From Imbricaverruca yamaguchii (Eukaryota > Arthropoda > Thecostraca > Neoverrucidae): a stretch of 64,000 bases of DNA. Made by a program: the position numbers and the translations under genes. The notes under the pieces are model-generated. The model saw only the letters and a program-made list of their open reading frames with translations. It searched no databases and was not told where the DNA came from. The stretch lies in assembly GCA_034440575.1 (NCBI GenBank), contig JAOTOL010001374.1, positions 730,537 through 794,536 of the forward strand, written 5' to 3'. Positions 32,244 to 44,720 of the stretch are shown piece by piece (position 1 is the first letter of the stretch; every line of letters starts with the position of its first letter).

Positions 32244-32394
32244 ACAACCGCACCTGAGCAAGCGTACGACTTGCGCCTTTTTTCCGCGCACGCCGGATGT
32301 CGCATGCTATCATTGGTCGTTTTCCAGGTGAGTGATAATTTCCGGTGTGCGACACGTGACGCTATTTCTTGACGGCCGTCGTGCTTGCTGACTG

Positions 32395-32605
32395 GGGGCG
32401 GTCACCCCGTCCCGGGGAAGGGGGCGGCAGGATTGACGCACTACTGTACGGCGGCGGGGCGGCGGTCACTCCGTCCTGGGGAAGGGGCGGCAAGGCTGAC
32501 GCGCTACTGTAAGGCGGCAGTGAGGCGGTCACCTCGCCCTGTGGCAGCGGGGCGGCAGGGCGGATGTGCCACTGTACGGCGGCAGGGAGGCGGCCGGGCG
32601 GCGCC
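32395..32605. repeat. Three copies of a roughly 65-bp GC-rich repeat
   Basis: GGCGGTCACYCCGTCC, then GGGGAAGGGGCGGCA, then CTACTGTACGGCGGC recur three times, in the presumed 3' untranslated region of the preceding model. Confidence 0.7.
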
Positions 32606-32898
32606 ACAAGTGTCACCTGTTAGTCTGCGTGTTTGTTGACGTGCCGGACACTTGTGTCAGTAGACAGCGTGCGACCATGTGTGGTGGTCGTGTGTTTTGC
32701 CTGTGTAGCGACGTTGCTCGGGAGGGTCGGCGGCGGCAGCGGCGGCTTCTGACTGCCTGATTCACCAGTGTTGTTGGGCGTCACCACGGCATTCGTCACG
32801 GCATGACCTGCCGTAGGCGAATTACGTATTTCTTTCACCGTTGTATTTTAGCGTGTGCCGTTCGCTCGGCGGGATGTGGATATGCATCGATGTGAGTC

Positions 32899-32904
32899 AA
32901 TAAA
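32899..32904 (+). promoter_or_regulatory. Poly(A) signal AATAAA
   Basis: GTCAATAAAGTATTG about 650 bp after the TGA of the possible gene at 31745-32243. Position fits a 3' end; the motif alone is weak evidence. Confidence 0.35.
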
Positions 32905-32929
32905 GTATTGAAGTGCATGGCGCGCGAGT

Positions 32930-33715
32930 GTGGCATGGTTGTCGGTTTGGTCCCTGGCGTCACCGTATCCCACAGTTCCTCAAGGGAGCGTCTGGAGCAC
33001 GCCCCTGTTTTCACTTATTATAATATATAACATCGGCGGCTCACTGCCTTCAATTGGACGATCACTTTTCGCTGACGATTTTACTATTTGGATATGCAGC
33101 TCGTCAACCTCTCTGATGAAGCGACAGCTGCAACTCGCAATTTATCACCTCGAAAAGTGGGGACGCCGGAGTGGTTTCAGATTTTCTATTGCGAAGACAG
33201 CAGAGGTTCATTTCTGCCGTCGTCGTCGCAACTGTCCGAACATGAAGTTAGACTTCACGGTCAAGACGTTCTCTGTGTGCCAGCGGCTCGCTTTCTTGGT
33301 GTGCAATTTGGCAATAGTCTTTCATACAGAGAACACATGAAGGCGCTCCGACACAAGTGTTTTAAAACCATGAACGTAATGAAGTGTTCTTCCCGAACGT
33401 CGCATGGGCCTGACGGAAGGACTACACCTGCGCTACCGCAGTCTGGTTCAATCGAATCTCGACTATGCATGTCCTATATATAACTGCGCTTGCGACCATA
33501 AAACGAATTCTAGACCCAAACACCATGCTGCGTTACGAATAATTACCGGAGCATTTCTGACCTCTCCCACGATCAGCATACTGGCAGATGCCCATGCGCC
33601 ACTATTGAGCATGATACGAGAAATGCTATGACTTCGCTACGCATGCAAAATGCGTCAGTTTCCGACACGCCCATCTTGTACGACCCACCCATCACATCCG
33701 ACACACCAAGTGGTT
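32930..33715 (+). pseudogene. I-like LINE relic 2, part 2: reverse transcriptase core and thumb
   Basis: YPTVPQGSVWSTPLFSLII (motif B), GRSLFADDFTIW (motif C, FADD), LQLAIYHLEKWGRRSGFRFS and IAKTAEVHFCRRR (motif D), then, in other frames, RYRSLVQSNLDYACPIYNCA, HHAALRIITGAFLTSPTIS and LADAHAPLLSM. These match the same positions in relic 1. Motif A is missing, lost with the 31446-32929 interval or absent from the start. Confidence 0.85.
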
Positions 33716-34380
33716 AGGCCAGGTGAAATTGTATCCTTTTTTGTATATGGAAGGTTCAGCAAGGTTAGGCTGGGTTGTCAGATTACAAACAAATTGTGGT
33801 ATATGCAAAACTATATTAACCAATTAAATGTCATGTTTGTTCATGCTATTTTGCCTACCAATGGAAAAGTAAGCACTTGCAGAGGGAATGAGTAGGCACT
33901 TGATGTCAACTACATTCATAAGCGTTGCATTAAAAAAAATCTTAAGAGTTAAACAAATTGCATTGGATCACAAATGTACTGCTTAATCTACCCCTTGTTT
34001 GCTCTATTGAGGTAAAATGTGTGCAAAGCTTGCTTCTTGAATACCTTAAAGCACAATACTACCTAACATTAAACATACAAATGATAAAAGTGAAAGAACT
34101 TATTTCTTGAGAGGATAATATTATGGATGCTGAGCATACAGAAACAGCTGTTTTACTAATCCCGACACTGATCCATGGGTGGAATTTCAACAACAGTTGG
34201 TGCTTCAGTGCCACATATAGAAATGGCTTAACAACGCCTAGCTTTCACAAACTCAATATTGGTGCAAAGAGGAACATGGAAAAGCACCATCCAAGAACCA
34301 CAATGCCATGAAAACGTACCACCTAAATTTGTTTGCAACTTCCTAGTGCCTTACACAATCATACATCACAGTGAACGGGG
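33716..34380. other. AT-rich, CpG-poor unassigned sequence
   Basis: No gene or element ends seen. Confidence 0.4.
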
Positions 34381-34384
34381 GACC

Positions 34385-34600
34385 TTCATAAGTACCAAGT
34401 GTCACAAGTACCAAGAGTCATAAGTTCCAAAATATGCCAGATTTGGTTTCATAAGTTCCAAAAGTTGCCAGATAACTTCCAAAATACTCCAGACAGGGTG
34501 AATTCACAAGTACCCAAAGTCATAAGTACCCGGTTTCATAAGTTCCAAAAATAGTTCTGAATTCGACCGCTAGATGACACCGTAAACGCTCTGCGGCACA
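34385..34600. repeat. Dispersed repeat, inverted partner of 52175-52335
   Basis: Alternating CATAAGTACC and CATAAGTTCCAAAA blocks end in GAATTCGACCGCTAGATGAC. The reverse complement at 52175-52335 starts GTCATCTAGCGGTAGAATTC and continues with TTTTTGGAACTTATGAC. Confidence 0.8.
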
Positions 34601-35041
34601 AGAGCTTACATGCGTGCCGGCAGACGGCAGCACATAAACAATAACAAACGGCTTCAAAATTGTTGCCATTTATTGTGAGCTAAGAAATCACCACAATTCC
34701 TGACGACTTTTTGCAAAAGGAAAAGCCGTTGGTAATTGGACACGTGGAAGCGCTCCTGCAGTTGCATCATGATCAAGTTCTTGCAGGGATGGTGCTCAGC
34801 CCTTTCATGAGGTTCTGCCACAGACAAGTGAGTTCGGTGAGGATGTATTTCTGCTGGTATTTCACAAGGCCAAAAAGATATAGATGCCCACCTACCTGCT
34901 TACATTGGTTAGGGAAAAGGTAGATATCTGAACATGTTCTGTTTAATGGACACCTTATTTGAGGCAAATACCTTTGAATATCTCCCACATGATGTTCAGC
35001 GCATAAATAAGAAAAATAAGGTGATATTCATAAATGAACAA

Positions 35042-35160
35042 TGAACCTGTTTACAATCCAAATATTAAGGCCTGATCACACAGCTCTACCTATTCTTTGT
35101 TGGACCTGTTTACAATCCAAATATTAAGGTCTGATCACAGCTCTACCTATTTTTTGTGTA
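35042..35160. repeat. Tandem duplication of about 60 bp
   Basis: ACCTGTTTACAATCCAAATA, then TTAAGGYCTGATCAC and AGCTCTACCTATT, occurs twice in a row with two or three differences. Confidence 0.9.
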
Positions 35161-35920
35161 TGCGCTAGCAATAATAATAATAATAATGACCTGTATTTTG
35201 CACCTTTCTCAGTACATATCTGGGCTACCATACAACCCACAATGCCTTCATGCATACAGACCAGCAACACAACCAAACTGAGACAGCAACCACTGTGCCA
35301 CATCTGCTCACTTCAACCCTGGGTCATGCACATAAGCCTGATCAGCTCTTTCCAGTACAATTTATTCCAGCTGTGACCTAAATGTGTGTTTGATGTCAGC
35401 TTTACTGGCCACCAATAAATCCATAGATGCAAGTTCATATTCATACCTAATTTGAGCATGATTTTGTGCAATAATACCCAACCAAGCTATCTCACTCTTA
35501 CATAGTGCTTTTATAATGGCATTGCTGCTGCCCATGAGGCTATGCACAAATAAAAGATGTCTACTTGCCACCAGCATGTGGCATGGGAGCATTCCAAAAT
35601 CCAAACTCAACCAGATTGGGAATTTCCCAGTCAGGTTTCCCAATTTCCCAGTTAGGTTTCCCAAGTAGGTTTCCCAATGGGAAACCTACTTTTCAGGTTT
35701 GGAGTCAGCATGCAAACAGATTTCCTCAGTACATTTTCAACTATGTTTTCATGGACATAATATTTTTTGATGCATGGAATCTATTTACCAGTAACCGAAG
35801 GAAAATAATATGTACCTAGTCAGTAGACTTACCTATGTAATAAGTAATGTACATTGTCATTTTTGGTCACATCAGCATGCAGAAACAAAGAAGTGGATGA
35901 TGGATGGCACCACAAGACAG

Positions 35921-38900
35921 ACAGACAGACATGTATTAAGGCCATCCACAATTAGCTCGTGGCTATTATAGCCTCACGTCATGCAAAAATAAAAAAGAGG
36001 TCGGCAAAGGTATCATACATTCAGTTAACGTCTACAAACAGTCATAAAAGCAGACACATAAATAAGGCGCTAAGTGCCTCCACAATCCGGGTTCCTACGC
36101 AAGTGACGTTTTAGGTGCGGCCCAAACAGGGGGATGGGTAGCCGAGTCAGCTCGGGCGGCAAGGCATTATACAGTCTAGCCGCACGACTACAAAAACGTC
36201 GCTTGCCCATGTTCGTTCGCGATCTGGGCACATGCAGATTGCTGTCTTGCCTGGTGGTCCTGTCGCGCGTCTGTGATACCAGAGCAAATTCGCAGGCTAG
36301 TGAGTCTGGCTCTCCCAGGCTGCGCACCTTGTGCAACAAGGTCAGCGTGTGGTACTGAGCGAGATCCCGCGCGTTCAGCCAGCCCAATTTCTCCAGCAGG
36401 TCCGATACATGATCGAATTTCTTGCGGCCGAAAATTACTTTTGCTGCATAGTTAATAATGTTTTGGATGCGAGACAGATTCTTTTCCGTTCCATTGCCGT
36501 ACACCGAAATACAATACCGGATCTGTGACAGTACCAAGGCATTGACTAAAGCGGAAATGACAGCGGGCGGCAGGTAGCTCCTCAGATGCGATAGACCACT
36601 CAAAGTACCGAAGCAGCGCCTAGTGATAGTGGAGACATGGGAGTCCCAGCTGAGAGAGCGGTCAAAGATTAACCCGAGATTTTTTGCTTCCGAGATGGGA
36701 ATTAGATTGTGATCGCGAAATTTTACGGTAATTTGGGGGGTGTGGCGCAAATTTTGCTGACTCCCCAGCAGCATTAGTTGCGTCTTTCCGGCATTCACTT
36801 TGAGGCCGTTTGCACGAAACCAAGAGTCAAGAGAGGCCAAAACATATTCCATCCTCGTGACGATATTTCTAAATTCCGATTGTTTACCACTAACCAAAAT
36901 TTGGGTGTCGTCCGCATATTGGACTACCACTGCACCTTCAACGAACAGACTGAGGTCGTTGGCGAAGATGCAGTAGAGGAGCGGGCCGAGAGCAGATCCC
37001 TGAAAGACACCAATGCCGTTGGGAAGCGGAGTATATTTTTTAGATTGCCCAGATTGTCAGTGAGGCTGACACTCTGGGTATGATCGCAAAGGTATGCAGA
37101 AAACCAAGAAGTGTCGATACCGTGGATGCTTAATTTAGTCAAGAGCCTTGAGTGATCAATCACATCAAAGCATTTGCTCAAGTCCAGCAGGCAAAGAAGG
37201 GATAACTCTCCTCGATCATTGGCGGATAGGATATGATCGGACATGGAAGTCAGCGCGGTTTCTGTCGAGTGACGTGGACGGAAACCGTGCTGGGTTGAGG
37301 ACAGGAGGTGGTTTTTGGACATGTAGTTGTAGAGCTGTTGGTGAATGGCACGCTCAACAATTTTGGCAATGACAGGAACTATGGAAATAGGACGGTAATT
37401 AGAAGGGCTGGTAGGATCGCCAGACTTAAAAATAGGATGAACGAGGGAGTGCTTCCAGGATCGAGGAATATCAGAGAGGGAAATGCTGGAGTTGACCAAA
37501 TGCAGGAGCACCATGCCGATCGAGTCAAAAGACAGGCGCACCATGTGTATGCTGACCCCGTCCTCGCCGCAAGCCGACGACCCATTCATCCCAAGGATGA
37601 CGGTCCTTAGCTCTGACAGCGTCAGAGGTGCCACCGAAAACGCACAGGCGCCAACACGTGGTAGACGGCATGCTTGGTCTGGCATCTCTCCCATCTCTCT
37701 CACCTCACTCGCAACACGCGGACCAATGCCAACGAAATAGTTGTTGAGTTCGTCAGGCGTGGTGTCGGGCACCTTACGGACAGGCTTCCCACCACTGACG
37801 GTGGATCTGATGTGCTGCCACATCGATCGACGTCCGTCCTCCTGGATGCGCCGCTGAATGTCATTGCGGGTGTCACGGCGTATGGCAGACCGTACCGCTC
37901 TGTTTAGGACGACATATTCTGGTGACCTGTGACCGTATTCAGTCAACGCCACGCGACGGCGAGACATTAGATTTTTGGTTGGCTCGGTGACATGAGGGGC
38001 GCTGGGATTACGAATGGACACGGCTCTGACCGGAGCATGAGCGTCGAAAATCGGTACAAACACATTGAGAAAATAGTCCCACTTTTGAGTGACAGTCGGC
38101 AATGAAAACACACCATGCCAGTCAGCATTAATAAGGTGAGCATGAAGCGCAGCTTGGTCGACCCGGTGGAGACAGCGAGACCGAACAGCCAATCGGCGCG
38201 GGCGAGAGCGAGGTACATTGATCAAAGCACGGATAAAATAATGTGGACTAAAATGACAGAATTGGGTTACGCAACGTTTCACAAAATCGGGGCAGTTGGT
38301 AATTAATACATCAAGTAGTGATCCTGTTGAGTAAGTAGGAGATGAAACACACTGAGTCAAGGAGTGGTCAGATATAAAATCACAAAGCATCTTTTTGGCG
38401 GAGTCGTGATCAGATTTTAAAAGGCAGCAATTAAGATCACCGTAAATCAACACCTTTGTCTGAGGATAATACACCATGATACGCTGAAATTGATTAGTCA
38501 AGTCATCAAAGTCAGCCCTCAGGTCCCCTATAATACGCCTAGGAGGCCGATAGGCGATACACATAATAAATTTCCGCTTACTGTCTGGCCTCACCAGTGT
38601 CCATAGCGTCTCAAGTCGGCTGTTGGGAACCGCAACGGTGGCGAGCCTGATAGGGGTCACACTGATACCGTCCCTGGCGGCCAGTCCCACACCACCAAAG
38701 CCCCGACCGTCCGGACGATCGGCTCGGAACAGTTGGTATCCAGGCAGCACGAGTAGGCGACTCGGAGTCGCTGGGCGGAGCCAGGTCTCACAGAGGCCCA
38801 TGAGGTCATACTTGTGATGGAGTAAGTGGTCGGATAGTTCTAGTAGCTTGGGCTTCAATGATTGACAGTTGATTGCCCCGATGAGAAGAGAAGATCCGGA

Positions 38901-39542
38901 TGCGGCTTGATTGGTGGCACATCGCCGGGCGCCGCCCCGACACCCTCGGCGCCTCGCCCCAGGTGCACGCCTGCCACGTCTTGTCCGGCGTACTCGGACG
39001 CCAGAGCTCCCTGATTGGCTGCCGCTCTGGACGGCCGACCCAGAGCCCACGGGCACGTGATCAGCGGGCGACTGGCGTTGACCAGGTCCAAGGTCACCCA
39101 TGGCTTCGGGGGACGAGCGAGGCGAGCGGGCCGATGATGGGCGACCAGAGGGAGTGGCAACGAGCACCAGGGCGTTCACGACGGCAAGCAGAACGATGTA
39201 TCTCAGAAGATCACAATATCCCGGGATGCGCCACAGACGATACATGATGATGTCCAGAGATGATTATTTGGTCCACTCGTGGGGTCCAGGGGCGGCAGAG
39301 GGACTCTGCTCGTTGCATCCGTACCCCTGAACCGTAGAATGTAGAATCTGTGATGTAGTTGAATGTAGAATCCGTGATGGTCGTTGATCAACGACGGCTG
39401 GGGTCGTTGATCACACAAGCGGACGTAGGGCACTTCGCTCTTCGCATGCACACAGGGTACTCAAGGGGAGGCACGGGCGGCAGGCTGGGCTGGGTTGCGG
39501 AGCGCCGGCGTGCGACCCTCACTCGGGCGCGGCGCGCGGGCG
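35921..39542 (-). mobile_element. CR1/L2-like LINE, 3.6 kb, with identical 70-bp target-site duplications
   Basis: The bases 35851-35920 and 39543-39612 are identical over 70 bp and belong to the interrupted hAT element, so they are the target-site duplication. On the minus strand the element runs from a GC-rich 5' leader to a 3' end with a TGTCTGTC microsatellite tail. No separate ORF1 is seen. The identical duplications suggest a recent insertion. Confidence 0.93.
36070..39245 (-). pseudogene. LINE ORF: AP endonuclease and reverse transcriptase, one frameshift
   Basis: The frame starts at ATG 39245 with a hydrophobic stretch (about residues 13-32) and a basic Gly/Arg-rich region. The AP endonuclease starts at about residue 122 (LLIGAINCQSL, LCETWL, later VLIYGDLNCCLL and a C-terminal SSPTYSTGSLLDVLI). 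The reverse transcriptase has HPIFKSGDPTSPSNYRPISI, HGFRPRHSTETAL and LLDLSKCFDVIDH (motif A). The frame breaks at a six-T run (37036-37041 on the plus strand); after it the other frame gives FQGSALGPLLY (motif B) and VVQYADDTQILV (motif C), then the thumb and a WLNARDLAQYHTLTLLHKV, LHVPRSRTNMGKRRFCSRAA tail ending at 36070. Apart from this single break the gene looks intact. Confidence 0.92.
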
Positions 39543-40479
39543 ACATTGTCATTTTTGGTCACATCAGCATGCAGAAACAAAGAAGTGGATGATGGATGGC
39601 ACCACAAGACAGGGAGTTGTGATGATCAGCTCAGCTTCACCTCTTATAACTCACAGGAGCAATGTGCTTTCCTTTCACTGTTGGTCCAGTGCAAGGCTAG
39701 CTAAATGAAAAACAAACAAATAATTCACACTCCACCCTCAGCTCAGAGCACACACCTACCTACATATGCAGCCTATTTGATACAGACCCAATACCACTAC
39801 TGCACCAGTACAGCACATGCCAGTTGGATGTGATAGCTGAATGCAAAGCAAAGGATCAGTCAACAATTTTTCCCACTACAAGGTGGTTCAGATGCAGGTT
39901 TCTGGAGACACATCACCAAATTTGTAGTCTGGAGGGCACTGTTCAGTGAGCATGTGCAAGATTCGACATGTTGGCATTTCTGTTGATTGTGGTTTGATGT
40001 GGTGTGTGTTTGGATGTTATCTGTGTGCTTGATGGTACAAAAAGTGGCTAGTTTATTTGGTAATCATAAGTAGAATAACATGTTTGGTGGATGTTTTCTT
40101 TAATCTTGTATTCCTTTTTAGTGGAATTTTTCTTCCTTCTGCATGTTTTTGTCAGAGTACATGAGGAATCCATTCTATCCAGTATGAACATGGAGTGCAA
40201 AAAATGTTTTAAGGGATGAAATCGCTAAAGAAGAGCCTTAATTCCCACCCTGCTTTCAACACACTTCATGATTGCGAGAATACCTAGGAACCTTGACTAG
40301 CCTTTTCAAGCAGGAGTGATGGGCTATACAGACTTAGCGGAAACTCGTTTCACATCCAGTGTTCCACAATTCACACCCATAGAGGGGACAGTATATCTTA
40401 AACAGCCTAACTAGCATGAGCTTGTCTGCACATCCTAGCAGCACAGAGCATGTTTACCTGGTAATACAATGCATGTCTG

Positions 40480-41080
40480 GTCCTCTGCATATCTCTGCAA
40501 AGAAGGATTTAGGTATTATTCTAAACACAAAATTTGGGCATCAGAACAGATCAAGGAAGCCAGGAAGAAAGCACTGAGAATGCTCAGGGCAATAAATAGG
40601 AATGTATCATACAGGAGTGAGGAAGTCTTCAGGAAGCTTTACTGTGCATATGTCAGGCCACATTTGGAATACTGTATCCAAGCTTGGTCTCCTAGCCATG
40701 AAAAGATTGTTGGCTTTTAGAGAGAGTATAAAAGAGGGCTACAAAAATGGTTAATGGTATAAGCAACCTGGTATATGATGAAAGATTAAAGAAATTGAAT
40801 ATGTTTTCACTTAGATATAGAAGGCTGAGAGGAGATCTAATCGAGGTCTTTAAATTTGTCCATGGTCTGGAGAGGGGATATCTTGGGGAAGTGTTTGAAT
40901 TGAACAGAAATGATGCAATTAGAGGTCATCAATTCAAAATTAAAGTTAACTACAGCAGAACAAGGTTAAGGCAGACTTTCTTCACCAACAGGGTAGTAGA
41001 ACATTGGAACCAGCTGCCAGAAAACATTGTCAGTAGCAGCACATTGAACATCTTTAAAAACAGCAGCCAATCATTATAGG
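40480..41080 (+). pseudogene. LINE reverse transcriptase C-terminal relic
   Basis: EARKKALRMLRAINRNVSYR, LYCAYVRPHLEYCIQAWSP, then MFSLRYRRLRGDLIEVFKFV, IRGHQFKIKV and FFTNRVVEHWNQLPENIVSS end at TAA near 41079. This is the conserved thumb-to-end region (RRLRGDLIE, RVVxxWNxLP) of CR1/L2-like elements of a different lineage from the one at 35921. It is CpG-poor and truncated. Confidence 0.85.
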
Positions 41081-41204
41081 AATACAGGGCTTGCTTTTCA
41101 GTATTACAGGGAGGGCTGATTGACAGATTTTGTGTGCAACTGGTTCAGTGTACAGAGTGCAACCAAGAATGGCCCTTGTGGCTCATAGTTGCACTAATCT
41201 TTTA

Positions 41205-41960
41205 TGTCTTTATGTCTTTATATCTGCACAATCACTCATGTTGCATTCCATTTTGTGCCCCAGATATCTGAACTTCTGGACCCATGTAAGCAGTTTTCCA
41301 CAGAGGAGTACTTGTGGCCCTTGGCAACACATCAGATGTGATGATGAGTATGGTCTTTGAGGGCAAAACACCATACAGACAGTCTTTTCAACATTAAGTT
41401 CCACATCCATTGAGGCCACAAAGGTCTCACATGACCTAACTAGCACCTGAAGTCCTGCCCTAGTGGGGGCCAGCAGAACAATGTCATCAGCATATGCCAG
41501 AACATTTACAGCATACAGTCCAACATGACAACCCACATGAGTCTTCTGCAAATCATATAAAAGCTTATCTATGCACACATTAAACAGCAGAGGTCAGGTA
41601 TTTCCCCCTTGTCTGACACCATTCTTAATAGAAAATGATTCTGATCTACTGTCAGCCCACCTCACTCCCATCTGTTGGGACCGATACCATGTAATTAGAA
41701 GTCTGAGGTATGCTGTCGGGACACCTGTCAGCTAGTATTTGAAAAAGCTTTGCATGACAAACTGTCAAATGCCTTGCTGGCATCTAAGAAGCAGGCATAG
41801 ACTGGGCTACCCTGCCTGGCATAGTGGTGAATAGTTTCCTTCAGAACATATGTAGCCTGGGTGGTGGAGTGTCCAGCTTTGAAGCCAAACTGAGCATCAT
41901 TCGTATGGAAAAATGGCTCCAGCCATTCTACAAGGATGAGCTCCAGCACTTCAGATATGC
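41205..41960 (-). pseudogene. LINE reverse transcriptase relic, second lineage
   Basis: On the minus strand: AQFGFKAGHSTTQATYVLKE, VYACFLDASKAFDSL (motif A), then VLAYADDIVLLAPTRAGLQV (motif C) and LNVEKTVCMVFCP (motif D), KFRYLGHKM. The frame is broken between A and C. It faces the relic at 40480 tail to tail. Confidence 0.85.
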
Positions 41961-42489
41961 TGGTAGAGAGTGCTGCACTGCACCTAATCTTCCAGGAGCA
42001 GTGCTTAAGGAAACCATAAGGAAGTGATGTTCATTTTATTTTAAAAAATTGCAATTACACCAGCATTTTTTAGTGGCTACTAATAGCTTGCACCAACAAC
42101 TACAATGAGGTAATCTTGCACAACAGCATTTTGGTGTCCAGAATATGGCACACCACTACAAACATGATGATCCCTTTTAAAGTTTCTCTTTGCAAGTGTC
42201 TAGAGGATTTTCATTGAAAGGAACTGTTTGAATATGGATAGATTATTCATTGTTGTGTTCAGTACACACAGTACAATTACTGGTTCAGCTGTACAGAAGT
42301 GGCAGTAGAGCTATTTGTTACATAATGCCTCAAGTGTTCAGAACCCCCCTCTTCTAGGTATGTACCTACTGCCAAGTCATGATGACTTGCAAGGAAACGA
42401 AACAAATGTGCAATGTTAAATCACACATTGCTTATAAGACTGGATAATTGACCCTAAACCCTAGATAGATTTAAAAAATGATAGATAAA

Positions 42490-42545
42490 AATGACCCTAG
42501 ATGTCGACGCGCCCCTAGACTCCAATCCACCACCACCACCAGAAC
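42490..42545 (+). repeat. Truncated LINE/SINE 3' tail
   Basis: ATGACCCTAGATGTCGACGC then GCGCCCCTAGACTCC and a CCACCACCACC tail, like the insert at 14005, but the first stem arm is missing. Confidence 0.6.
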
Positions 42546-43010
42546 AATTGTAAAGTTAAAAACACCAACATAACCTAGCCTGACCTGTTTTTTTAAGACT
42601 AAAATTATTATGTCTGAATGATACCTTGAAAAGGTGGTACATCTGTAGTTACTGGTAACTTCTGATTTCTTGAAATTTATTTTTATGATGCAGTGTTTAT
42701 GAATGTGGTACAGAGGTTCAAAGTACAGTAATTATAAGACATGTATATCGAGACCTATCTAAATATGTTTTGATACATAAGTGCAAAGTAGCTGATTTTG
42801 TCGTCGATATATTTCGTTGTTTTCTAATGTGGTTTGAATTAATTTGATGCTTTTATTTTCAAATTGTAACTACATTTTGGGACATAATTGCTTCAGGTTC
42901 ATGTATGTATAGTTGTGTCTATACATGTGTTATAATTGCATCAAGAATTAATTTACCTCAGGACAAAAATGGTGGTGGGCTAGGTCATGATTAATATATG
43001 TTTAGTAGCC
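42546..43010. other. AT-rich unassigned sequence
   Basis: No gene or repeat recognised. Confidence 0.4.
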
Positions 43011-43017
43011 TAGCACG

Positions 43018-43475
43018 TATCTAGGTACGCATGGCGGATATGAATGCGCAAATATGCGTATGCAAATGTACATAAGCGCAGATGTATGTACGGCAATTGT
43101 ACGTAAGCACAAATGTACGCATGACAAATGTACGTGAGCGTAAATGCTCTGGAAAATGTAGGTATGTGGAAGTGTACATAAGCGCAAATGTACGTATTCA
43201 CAAAGGTACGTATGCGCAAATGTACGTAAGCGCAAAAGTCTGATTTGCGCAAATGTATATGAGCGCAAAAGTGCGAAAGTACAAAATGTCATGTGCACAA
43301 ATGTATGTAAGTGAAAATGTACGTATGTGCAAATGCACGTAAGCGTAATTTTACCTAAGCACAAACGTACGTTGGCGCCAAAGTATGTAAGCGCAAATGT
43401 ATGCATGGACAAACGTACATATGCATCAGTACGTAAGCGTAAAAGATGCAACAGCAAATGTACGTACATTTGAGT
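43018..43475. repeat. 16-bp minisatellite GTACGTAAGCGCAAAT
   Basis: About 27 drifting units of GTACGTAWGCGCAAAT. The same unit in reverse-complement orientation fills 49986-50545. Frames through it (Arg/Thr/Phe/Tyr/Cys-rich) are by-products. Confidence 0.9.
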
Positions 43476-44639
43476 ATACGTGTCTGCGTTTAAACACATT
43501 GCTTAGGTGCATATACTGTATGTACATTTGATATTACGTATATTTACTATGAGTGCATTTGTGATATGTACTTTAGTGCTCAGGCATAAAAAGTCGTGCT
43601 CATATCATAAAACCCACAATTCTTCCAACTATTTCACATCGGGAGTACTATTGGGGTGAGGGGAGGGTCAGAATACATGAAGGAAATGATCTGGTCCAAA
43701 TGGATTTGGGGCACACTCCATATGGCCCATTTTGATAGTTTTATTTATGGGGGAACAAAGCCAACATTGTGGCAATTGTAAGTCATTATATAACTCATTT
43801 CCCCCAGCAACATATAACACTACGTACCTGGTGGTCACGCATAATGACCACATCCAACACATACACAATGCCAATGGGATGAATGTGGGCAATTTGAGAG
43901 AATGGAATAAAAAAAATATATTAAGATAAAAACGAACATCAGATGCAAGGGAAAAATGAGATAATTGATCACCAGACAATGTCAGACCTAGCCCATGACT
44001 ATGAAGGTCGGTTGTAAAGCGTTTAGATGGGATCATGTAATGCACAGTGACAAGTTGGTGATGCTATATGACCTACCAGCTGAATGTGTCGTAAAAGAAC
44101 CCAAGGTTATACTTCTGTGCCCATGACTGTTGGTCCAGTCTCAGGCTGTTGCTGATGCCTTGGCTTTCTACAGAGGTTGATCCATAAATTTGTGTGAGGG
44201 CAGGGTGCCTTTTGGTATCTTTAGGCTGAAATCAGTTGACTGGGGAGGGGATGCACTGAAGCCTTCTAGAGAAGTGCCGATGCTCATGAGAATGGCACCA
44301 CCTGTCCATGGGTTTGCTTAATCCATCCTTTTTTAACTGCAGTGATGCACTGTGATTCGTCTCTGTGTATGCAAGCAAAATTCCAAAATGCATACATATG
44401 TGCATACCCGCATATATACATGCATAAATACATGCATGCATGTGTATTCCCATAGGTATGAAGTAGACAGGTGACCTTAGTTGATATCATATGGCATTTG
44501 GGGTTATGCTAAGACACACAAAGACGAGTCACAGAGCAACACTGTGGTCTCTGAAGATGATCTAAGTGAAGCAGAATAGTTTGTGCATTAAAAGAAGTAG
44601 GCAAACACACAAATAAGCCCTAAATTACATACACATGCA

Positions 44640-44720
44640 CACTCACACATGCTTATATATATACATATGCGTGCTTATATATATGTATGTATATGTGTAT
44701 GCATGTGTGTGCATGTGATT
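44640..44720. repeat. TA/TG/GTAT low-complexity tract
   Basis: Alternating purine-pyrimidine sequence (TATATATACATATG..., GTATGTATATGTGTATGCAT); a similar weaker tract lies at 44385-44450. The flanks of this block (near 44345-44500 and 44765-44870) share GTGATTCGTCTCTGTGTRTG in opposite relation to AAGGTCACCTGTC, suggesting local rearrangement. Confidence 0.6.

Larger units (their letters stand above)
35675..40252 (+). mobile_element. Diverged hAT-type nonautonomous element interrupted by a LINE
   Basis: The left part (35675-35920) and right part (39613-40252) together align with 22940-23998, including GTTTGGAGTCAGCATGCAAA, the TGCATGGAATCTATTT stretch and the terminal CTTAATTCCCACCCTG. The left terminus is damaged (AATGGGAAACC) and no clear 8-bp duplication remains. 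The right part has far fewer CpG than the copy at 22940. Confidence 0.8.

Noticed and set aside
43018..43475. CRISPR-like array of short repeats
   Set aside because: Units are contiguous with no unique spacers, and the setting is a eukaryotic genome.
43002..43499. 165-codon minus-strand frame rich in Thr, Tyr, His and Leu
   Set aside because: Translation of the 16-bp minisatellite; the same pattern appears in all frames there and at 49986-50545.
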